Shown here: positions 15,269 through 20,514 of the stretch, one piece after another
How positions within the stretch are numbered: position 1 is the first letter of the stretch
Layout of the letters: each line of letters begins with the position of its first letter
Assembly (NCBI GenBank): GCA_016932235.1
Contig: JAFGDF010000186.1
Coordinates: forward strand, 1-20,514
Direction of reading: 5' to 3'
DNA from: Deltaproteobacteria bacterium
GTDB lineage: Bacteria > Desulfobacterota > DSM-4660 > Desulfatiglandales > HGW-15
Length of the DNA: 20,514 bases
Position numbers and translations under genes: made by a program
The notes under the pieces: model-generated
What the model was told of the DNA's origin: nothing
Databases searched by the model: none
Seen by the model: only the letters and a program-made list of their open reading frames with translations

Positions 15269-15299
15269 CAGCCTGTCGGATTTTGTCCGACAGGCTGCT
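15267..15299. terminator. Perfect 14-bp hairpin at the end of sulfotransferase 2
   Basis: AGCAGCCTGTCGGA (15267-15280) and its exact complement (15286-15299) are separated by TTTTG. The arm begins within the TAG stop. There is no T-run directly after it, so it may act as an RNA-stabilising or attenuating stem or be a repeat unit. It shares its core with the hairpin at 15414-15450. Confidence 0.55.
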
Positions 15300-15413
15300 G
15301 CAAAGAATTAAAAAACGATTTTATTTCAAAAAGTTTTATTTTTTCATTTCCAGGCTGTAATGAATAAGATTAGAAATAAATATCGCCAAAAACGAAGTAA
15401 AATCCAACTCTTT

Positions 15414-15450
15414 CTAGGAGACTGTCGGATGAAGTCCGACAGTCTCCTAG
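15414..15450. repeat. Perfect 16-bp hairpin related to the one at 15267
   Basis: CTAGGAGACTGTCGGA (15414-15429), loop TGAAG, and the exact complement (15435-15450). The eight inner pairs, CTGTCGGA/TCCGACAG, are identical to those of the hairpin at 15267-15299; the outer pairs differ. The 114 bases between the two are AT-rich and hold no gene. It lies 78 bases before the flippase ATG. Confidence 0.6.
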
Positions 15451-15528
15451 ATGATTATCGAAAAAAATTTGTTATGTTCGAGACTGTCCAGATCTCACCC
15501 TTGATATATTAAATCTGAACCCTAAAAT

Positions 15529-17001
15529 ATGAAAAATATATATTCATCATTCGGCGCCGGCCATCATCTCGCAACCGGCACTATTAAGATATTCTTAGCC
15601 GAAGCCTTAATTTTACCCACTGGATTCATTACAACGATCTTTCTGGCCCGTACCCTTGGCCCTATGAGTTACGGTCTTTTTGCCCTTGCCTCGGTTCTGG
15701 TATTATGGGTTGAATGGGCTGGTTCCGCTTTATATACCCATGCAACGATAAAGTTTATAAGCGAGAATTCTGATTGGGAGCCAATCGGAACAGGCGCGAT
15801 ACAGATCCATTTCGTAACCGGAATTTTGATTGCTATTCTACTCTGGTTCCTTTCCACTCCTTTATCACGAATGTTTAATGAACCTCTTATGGCAGACTAT
15901 CTTAGAATCTATAGTGTTGATATACCTGTTTTCACTATGGCCCGTGCCTATTGTAATATCCTTATTGGCACAGGTCATTTTAAAGAAAGGGCACTGGTAA
16001 GTGCTGCTCGAAAGTTTGCAAGGCTGCTGCTGGTTATTTTGCTGGTGGGAATTGGATTATCGGTTCAGGGCGCTATAATTGGCATGATCGGGGCCTCAAT
16101 TGTCGAATTTCTTATTTGCCGATTCTATATCCGTCTCCCTTTATTTTGCAAACCCACATTCCCAATACAAAATTTTCTGGCATTCGCGGCCCCCCTTTTC
16201 CTTTCTTCACTTAGCTTGAGCATCTTCAGACTGGATCTCCTGGCCCTGAAAATCCTGAGTTGCACCGCCTCTGTTGTGGGGTTTTACGGTGTAGCAAGAA
16301 ATCTTTCTATTCCAATCACTCTTTTTTCAGGTTCATTCTCACCTTCATTGCTGGCCACTCTTAGCAATCTGCTAAGAAACGGTAAGGATGAAAAGGCAAA
16401 AGAGATAGCGAATATCTCCATTCGATTTAATATCCACCTTGTGCCTTTTGCCGCGATAATAGCCGGCGCATCAGGTGAAATCATTTTTTTAATTTTCGGT
16501 GATCAATATATGCCTGCGGATAAAATTCTCTCCGTATTGATCTTCGCAGCTTTGGCCCTCCTTTCCATGAATGTTTCAAAATCGATTCTAACGGCCTTGG
16601 ATAAACCCGTGTGGGTATTAGCCCTCAGCGGATCGATTGTCCCTATAGCCTTGATAGGATACCTTATTTTGATACCACTACTGGGTGGCCTGGGAGCAGC
16701 CATCGTGACCGCTTCGGTCTCCTCATTAGGCGCTATTGCTTCAATTTTTTCTGTTTACCTTGTCTGGAATATCTTCCCGGGGATCAAAACACTTATGACC
16801 AGTTTGTTCTGCTCGGTGCTTGCATATCTTCTCGCTCTGAGTTGGCCGGTATCAGGTATTTTTATCATTCCCAAACTGACAATTATTATTCTAATAATCG
16901 TTTTGATATATTGGTTGTTTGGTGAGTTAACATCATCAGATATCGCGATGTTCCGATCACTTTTTCAAACACGCCAAACTAAAACGATAGAACACACTTG
17001 A
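15529..17001 (+). CDS. Wzx-type polysaccharide/lipid-linked oligosaccharide flippase
   Basis: A 490-residue integral membrane protein of the MOP/MATE-related Wzx class, with some 12-14 predicted helices along the whole length. The opening, with LILPTGFITTIFLARTLGPM followed by SYGLFALA, is the usual first helix pair of O-antigen/polysaccharide translocases. NVSKSILTALDKP near residue 345-360 is the repeat-two equivalent. It should flip an undecaprenyl-linked glycan from the cytoplasmic to the periplasmic side of the inner membrane. No polymerase (Wzy) or ligase is obvious in the window. It is co-directional with the sulfotransferases but separated from them by 260 bases with two hairpins, so it may have its own promoter. 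No strong ribosome binding site precedes ATG 15529. Confidence 0.88.
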   Translation: MKNIYSSFGAGHHLATGTIKIFLAEALILPTGFITTIFLARTLGPMSYGLFALASVLVLWVEWAGSALYTHATIKFISENSDWEPIGTGAIQIHFVTGILIAILLWFLSTPLSRMFNEPLMADYLRIYSVDIPVFTMARAYCNILIGTGHFKERALVSAARKFARLLLVILLVGIGLSVQGAIIGMIGASIVEFLICRFYIRLPLFCKPTFPIQNFLAFAAPLFLSSLSLSIFRLDLLALKILSCTASVVGFYGVARNLSIPITLFSGSFSPSLLATLSNLLRNGKDEKAKEIANISIRFNIHLVPFAAIIAGASGEIIFLIFGDQYMPADKILSVLIFAALALLSMNVSKSILTALDKPVWVLALSGSIVPIALIGYLILIPLLGGLGAAIVTASVSSLGAIASIFSVYLVWNIFPGIKTLMTSLFCSVLAYLLALSWPVSGIFIIPKLTIIILIIVLIYWLFGELTSSDIAMFRSLFQTRQTKTIEHT

Positions 17002-17055
17002 TTAAAACATTCTCCCCAATAAACTTTTATCAAAAATATAAAGAATATCCAGTAG

Positions 17056-17109
17056 ATACCCACGGGAAATCCCGTGGAACTCTGCCCTTCGGGTTTTTAG
17101 TGCGGGTAT
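17056..17109. terminator. Multi-stem palindromic element between convergent genes
   Basis: An outer pair ATACCC/GGGTAT (17056-17061, 17104-17109) encloses a perfect 8-bp stem CCACGGGA/TCCCGTGG (17060-17067, 17070-17077) and a CCC-TTC-GGG mini-hairpin (17085-17093) followed by TTTTT. The outer and first inner stems share two bases, so they are alternatives at the edge. It lies between the ends of the flippase and the GT39-like gene and could terminate both. The layout also recalls REP or IS200/IS605-type end hairpins, but no transposase is near. Confidence 0.5.
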
Positions 17110-17140
17110 TATCCTTGAACAGCACTATTTCCCCGATATA

Positions 17141-18976
17141 TCATTGTATATTTCTTCTCTTTTTCCCGTAAAGGTTATAAAATGACGTTATGTATTCAAG
17201 CTTCTCATACTCTTCAAGCGCCTTATCCCTGTCGGTCCTCCAAAGAATTTTTATGAGCTTCGACCTTGTGGGTCTCAGACCAGAATTAATTTCCAGGGCC
17301 TTTTCATAGGCCGATACGGCTTTTTCCACCTTGCCCTGCTGCATCATTAAATCTCCTAAGATATCATATTTAGGGGCCACGGCAAACGAATCATCCGGTA
17401 TCTTATTAATATAATCCAGCGCCTTTGACATATTGCCCCTGCTCATATATTTTCGTGCCAGAGAAAGATTAGCAAAGGATGAATATCTGCCCTCCATTTG
17501 AGAAGATTCTTCCCAGTATCCGATAGCCTCATCTTCCGACCCTTTCGAATCAAAAATAATAGCATGCGTGTTAAGATAACCGGTAATATCATTGGTGCGC
17601 CCGTGGGGAATGAATTCTATTATAAGAAATAGTAAAAAAATGACCAGATAAACAACAATCTTTTTCGATCTTTTCTCACCGATATTCTGAATAAGCTGTT
17701 TTATCCCCAATACCGCAAATGGTATCAGGATAGTGAGCGTTGGAAGACGCATTCTTATGTTTGAAAAGAATATTACAAGGGTCAGGGCATAAACAAAAAA
17801 AACAGAGCTTAGAGCAAAAGTCTTTCTGGATCTTAATATATTTATTAACATACTGGCCATACCAAATGGTAAAATCATCCAGAAAGTCAGTAAAGGAAGC
17901 TTGAAGTATGTGGCATAGTTTTTCAAAAAACCAATATCATAGTGGTCCCCTCTATCGACCCTGTTAAAAAAACGGAGTGTTTTTGTGAATTGTTTTCCTG
18001 CAAAAGCGACAGGGTGTTCCAGCGCCATTCTGATCACTTCGTCAGTCCAGTATCGTGAGGCTTCACTGGGAGACAATTTCTTCCCCACCCTCCTGCTGGC
18101 TTCTATGGTAAATTGTATGCCCCGTTCACTAGGAACGGTGGTTGTAAAAGGTGGAAGTCCCTCGTACTCGAGGTTATTGCACATGTACAGGTGAAAACCG
18201 GTTTGCGAAGTCGTCGGAGAATACTGGCCGGCGACAAAGTAATTTCTTGCCATAAATGGCGATTGCACTATAAACAGTCCGGCGATATACAATATTATGA
18301 TCAGGGAGGCCCTCTTCAGGCCGGATTTGATCTTATAGGCATTCCATATCAGAAGAAGCAGTATAAGAGGTATGAGGACAATACAGTTAGGCCTTACATT
18401 ATTTGCCAGCCCCACTGCCAGGCCCAGAAAAAGAGTATTTAATAACGAGGTCTTTTCCATTACAGAAATGAGGAGATAGCATGTTGCGGCGAACAGGAAG
18501 ACTGAGAGCGATGTCTTTAACGGAACAATACTGTAAAAAATAAAAGGTTTATAAAGCATCGCGATAATGGAAGCGATCAGGCCCGCTTTCCCATCTATCA
18601 GTTTTTTTGCGATAAGGTATATGAAATAGCAGGTGAGAACCCCGAAGATGATATTAATTATTCTGATGTAAATAACATCCGGGGAAGCCAGCATGTAGAC
18701 AAGTGCCATAAGATAGGCGGGTAAAGGGGCCATCTCGTATACGGAAGATGATTTGAAGGTTCCTTCAGCTATCCTGGATGCCCATTGATGATAAAGCCTT
18801 TCGTCATACAGGAGAAAATCAAAATAGATGGTTTCTTTCAGGCTCAGGAGTGCCAGGACTCGAAGGGCAAGGGCGAGCAGAAGGATAAACGCCAGGATTA
18901 CATGGGAATGCCTCTCAATAAAGAACTGCCGGGGGCTCTCATCAGTTTGGGGCTTTTTGCGTCCTTTTTTTGTCAT
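17141..18976 (-). CDS. GT39/ArnT-like membrane glycosyltransferase with C-terminal TPR region
   Basis: A 611-residue protein. After a basic N-terminus (1-24) about ten to eleven hydrophobic helices run to residue ~465. The first external loop has YDERLYHQWA, with the acidic residues expected of the catalytic site in GT-C enzymes that use polyprenyl-phosphate sugars. GLANNVRPN matches the conserved region of PMT_2/GT39 relatives. From ~487 to ~600 the soluble tail carries TPR-like helix pairs (SFANLSLARKYMSRGNMSKA, ILGDLMMQQGKVEKAVSAYE), probably periplasmic and used for partner binding. It is convergent with the flippase and has its own promoter, without a clear ribosome binding site. It probably adds a sugar to a lipid or protein on the periplasmic side. 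The acceptor is unknown; the TPR tail could recruit it. Confidence 0.82.
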   Translation of the reverse strand: MTKKGRKKPQTDESPRQFFIERHSHVILAFILLLALALRVLALLSLKETIYFDFLLYDERLYHQWASRIAEGTFKSSSVYEMAPLPAYLMALVYMLASPDVIYIRIINIIFGVLTCYFIYLIAKKLIDGKAGLIASIIAMLYKPFIFYSIVPLKTSLSVFLFAATCYLLISVMEKTSLLNTLFLGLAVGLANNVRPNCIVLIPLILLLLIWNAYKIKSGLKRASLIIILYIAGLFIVQSPFMARNYFVAGQYSPTTSQTGFHLYMCNNLEYEGLPPFTTTVPSERGIQFTIEASRRVGKKLSPSEASRYWTDEVIRMALEHPVAFAGKQFTKTLRFFNRVDRGDHYDIGFLKNYATYFKLPLLTFWMILPFGMASMLINILRSRKTFALSSVFFVYALTLVIFFSNIRMRLPTLTILIPFAVLGIKQLIQNIGEKRSKKIVVYLVIFLLFLIIEFIPHGRTNDITGYLNTHAIIFDSKGSEDEAIGYWEESSQMEGRYSSFANLSLARKYMSRGNMSKALDYINKIPDDSFAVAPKYDILGDLMMQQGKVEKAVSAYEKALEINSGLRPTRSKLIKILWRTDRDKALEEYEKLEYITSFYNLYGKKRRNIQ

Positions 18977-19468
18977 GCGTCAGATCATATCTGAAAATTT
19001 TGGAATTTCAACAGATAAATATTAAAGGGCATGGGCATGAAAGAAGGGTTCCAGGGATCAAGGGTTTGAGCTAAGTGGTTAAAAATTTTTATGAACCGCA
19101 GAATATCGAATAAGGAATATTGAAATTCGAATGGAGATACTTCGCCATTCTGCGGTTCGATATTCGATATTCAAAGTATCCTGGAGAGACGCGTTCCATT
19201 TAATCCCTCCCATCCTCCCTTTTCAAAGGGAGGAGAATTGAAAATCCCTCCCGGCTTCCCTTTTCAAAGAATGTAGAAACATTTTTCATTGATATGAGGA
19301 TGAAATACCCATCTTTGGAGAAGAGGGGCCAGGAGGCTGTCTGACAATCAGCCTATTGGGGAGATTTTAATAAGCGGCCACAACCTGTCTGCGCGCCTGT
19401 CTTCTTGCAGGCGAGCAGAGTGTGGCCCTCCATTCGTCGGAGGGTGGCTATCCAGGAAGATGAAAATT
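18977..19468. repeat. Gene-free mosaic repeat island (right copy)
   Basis: No gene is seen in these 492 bases. GAACCGCAGAAT (19093-19104) and ATTCTGCGGTTC (19147-19158) form a 12-bp inverted repeat flanked by GATATTCGATATTC-like words, a pattern I recall from Desulfobacterota intergenic DNA. TCCTCCCTTT/AAAGGGAGGA (19213-19222, 19225-19234) is a 10-bp hairpin. Bases 19202-19230 and 19356-19373 are exact inverted copies of 4222-4250 and 4112-4129. GGCTG/CAGCC (19335-19339, 19349-19353) is a small stem. GTGGCCCTCC (19422-19431) is the inverted copy of 4257-4266. The GT39-like gene's promoter should lie near the left end, but no clear boxes were found. Confidence 0.7.
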
Positions 19469-19810
19469 CTAAAAGACCCCAATGGCGCATTGGATTGCCT
19501 TTTCCACCTCAGCCATCTTTTGCGCGCTTATTTCCCCAGAGAATGGGCCGCGTATTAAAAAAGCCTTGTCAATAGTCGTGATCTGCTCACACTTTGCCAT
19601 GGATGTCCTGATCAGCCCGCCTTCCCCTTCCTGTAATTCCACATGTGTAGGGCTTTCACGAAGAGTGGTCGTAATGGGGACCACAATGATATCATTGGCC
19701 AGACGGTTTCGGATATCCAGCGAGACAATCAGGGCGGGTCTTGCCTTCATATCATCAGGATGACCGGGAAGTCTGACCAGATATATCTCGCCTCTTTTCG
19801 GGAAAGACAT
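19469..19810 (-). CDS. mazF: MazF/PemK-family endoribonuclease toxin
   Basis: A 113-residue toxin that should cleave mRNA at short sequence motifs. It has the complete MazF barrel pattern: RGEIYLVRLPG at the start, ARPALIVS with the catalytic-region arginine, DIIVVPITTT with the key threonine region, THVEL, and GLIRTSMAKCEQITTIDK. Length is normal. The start is set at 19810 because GGGAGGAA (19818-19825 on the forward axis) lies about 9 bases ahead. An upstream ATG at 19834 would add 8 residues that do not fit the family and would overlap the antitoxin. It begins 4 bases after the antitoxin stop, the normal order for this toxin-antitoxin type, and is autoregulated in known relatives. Confidence 0.92.
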   Translation of the reverse strand: MSFPKRGEIYLVRLPGHPDDMKARPALIVSLDIRNRLANDIIVVPITTTLRESPTHVELQEGEGGLIRTSMAKCEQITTIDKAFLIRGPFSGEISAQKMAEVEKAIQCAIGVF

Positions 19811-19814
19811 GAAT

Positions 19815-20093
19815 CTATTCCTCCCAGAGATCATGGGCAGACTGAACTGTTATCTCGTTCCACTGCCGGTCTTCTTCTTTTTCTTCATCTGACAGCGACA
19901 GGTAATAGCCTTCAATCTGCCTTTCAAGATCCTGCCTTTTCTGCTCTTCATGCCACTTCCGGAGAATATCCTCAATGACCTGGCTGCGTGACAGGGCCTT
20001 GGACCCATCAATAAACTCGTCAACAGCCTTTATTAATCCGGCATCCAGGCTTGCAGTTACCTTTACTTTTCTGGCGGACCTCCTGTCACCCAT
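19815..20093 (-). CDS. Ribbon-helix-helix antitoxin of the MazF pair
   Basis: A 92-residue protein. Residues 8-50 (RKVKVTASLDAGLIKAVDEF and the following SRSQVIEDIL) have the strand-helix-helix pattern of MetJ/Arc-type DNA-binding proteins, which dimerise to bind operator DNA. The C-terminal ~40 residues are highly acidic and helical (SDEEKEEDRQW, DLWEE), as expected of the unfolded tail that wraps the toxin and blocks its active site. AAAGGAGG lies 5 bases before the ATG, a stronger site than the toxin's, in line with the need for excess antitoxin. It is the first gene of the pair and should repress its own promoter at 20126-20154. Confidence 0.85.
   Translation of the reverse strand: MGDRRSARKVKVTASLDAGLIKAVDEFIDGSKALSRSQVIEDILRKWHEEQKRQDLERQIEGYYLSLSDEEKEEDRQWNEITVQSAHDLWEE
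19818..19825 (-). promoter_or_regulatory. Strong ribosome binding site fixing the toxin start
   Basis: GGGAGGAA on the minus strand, about 9 bases from ATG 19810 and inside the end of the antitoxin gene, supports 19810 over the longer start at 19834. Confidence 0.75.
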
Positions 20094-20402
20094 ATCTGCC
20101 TCCTTTATTCCTTGCTATTTATAAGAGCATATATCTTATCAATCTTCTTGTCAAGGGTAATCAAAAAGTCAAACAGGCAATTCTGTAGTGACGGGATTAC
20201 GCCGGATTCCATGTTGCGTTTCTCTTCTCAAGTACATGGCTTACCGTTCATGGTGAGGTATCGAACCAGTATCATCTTACTTTTAGGTTGTAGTTATTAA
20301 TGATTTATGTTAAACTTCTTAATAATAAGGATTTAAGAATTCGAGTGATCAGACCCCTTGACCACTTTTCCCCGACTAATTCATACATATTGAGTCAACA
20401 CT
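20094..20402. other. Divergent gap between toxin-antitoxin pair and the right-edge gene
   Basis: These 309 bases contain the antitoxin promoter described separately and no credible gene. On the forward strand TTGACC (20358-20363) with a poor -10 17 bases later is a weak candidate promoter for the gene at 20403. No repeats or stable hairpins stand out. Confidence 0.4.
20126..20154 (-). promoter_or_regulatory. Sigma70-type promoter of the toxin-antitoxin pair
   Basis: On the minus strand TTGACA (20149-20154), a 17-base spacer and TATGCT (20126-20131) give a near-consensus promoter, with the antitoxin ATG about 33 bases further down. This is the best promoter in the window. Confidence 0.65.
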
Positions 20403-20514
20403 ATGTCTCCCATATTAAAACTTGACCATGATGATGAAGAGAAAGAGATAGATTTTGAGCTTGACTATCAGCTTTCCCTGGACGTTGAACAAAGGTTCCG
20501 GATGATGTTTCAAA
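20403..20514 (+). CDS. Unidentified protein, 5' part only
   Basis: Open from ATG 20403 to the window edge (37 codons). It begins MSPILKLDHDDEEKEIDFEL and is very acidic at first, then LSLDVEQRFRMMFQ. Codon use and the continuous frame support a real gene, but there is no strong ribosome binding site and no domain is visible. From memory, small proteins with this HDDEEKEI opening occur as partners in front of nucleotidyltransferase (AbiEii-like) genes; with the neighbouring toxin-antitoxin pair this is suggestive only. Confidence 0.5.
   Translation, partial: MSPILKLDHDDEEKEIDFELDYQLSLDVEQRFRMMFQ

Noticed and set aside
17141..17260. Separate C-terminal gene for the TPR region of the GT39-like protein
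   Set aside because: The frame is continuous with the membrane part and there is no internal stop or start with a ribosome binding site.
20112..20300. 62-codon forward frame upstream of the right-edge gene
   Set aside because: It overlaps the antitoxin promoter on the other strand, has no domain or ribosome binding site, and looks like chance.

Overview
The window looks like a chromosome segment of a Gram-negative anaerobe, most likely a Desulfobacterota (former Deltaproteobacteria) lineage of the sulfate-reducing or syntrophic type. This is inferred from gene content and repeat style, not from a marker gene. A fused 3-hydroxyacyl-CoA dehydrogenase/enoyl-CoA hydratase suggests acyl-CoA beta-oxidation. 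A periplasmic OmpH/Skp chaperone shows there is an outer membrane. The intergenic gaps hold palindromic mosaic repeats of the kind common in such genomes. There are no rRNA, tRNA, CRISPR or phage structural genes, and no complete transposase.

Layout. 1-327: a leader with a hairpin-bearing, repeat-like 5' part. 328-2352: the beta-oxidation fusion (+), facing a Skp-like chaperone (2398-2913, -) across a shared hairpin. 3072-4073: a family 2 glycosyltransferase (+). 4074-4660: a gene-free repeat island. 4661-6788: an FAD oxidoreductase with a C-terminal membrane domain, followed at once by a small protein that is a stand-alone copy of that domain. 7131-14363: a tight co-directional run of substrate-binding protein, PaaK-like adenylate-forming enzyme, ABC ATPase, ABC permease, polysaccharide deacetylase, family 4 glycosyltransferase and sulfotransferase. 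A second sulfotransferase follows (14414-15268). Two near-identical perfect hairpins separate it from a Wzx-type flippase (15529-17001). A GT39-like membrane glycosyltransferase with a C-terminal TPR region (17141-18976) converges on the flippase. 18977-19468 is a second repeat island, partly an inverted copy of the first. 19469-20093 is a MazEF-type toxin-antitoxin pair (-), and an unidentified gene begins at 20403 and leaves the window.

How the genes may work together. Glycosyltransferases, deacetylase, two sulfotransferases, flippase and GT39-like enzyme fit a pathway that builds, modifies (deacetylation, sulfation) and exports a cell-surface glycan or glycolipid. The unusual part is that a nitrate/sulfonate/taurine-type ABC importer, with an adenylate-forming enzyme between its binding protein and ATPase, sits in the same transcription unit. 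The importer may supply a small sulfur- or carboxylate-containing building block for decorating the glycan; that link is inference. The features I find least explained are the duplicated membrane domain next to and inside the FAD enzyme, the ligase embedded in the ABC cassette, and the paired hairpins and inverted repeat islands around the cluster.
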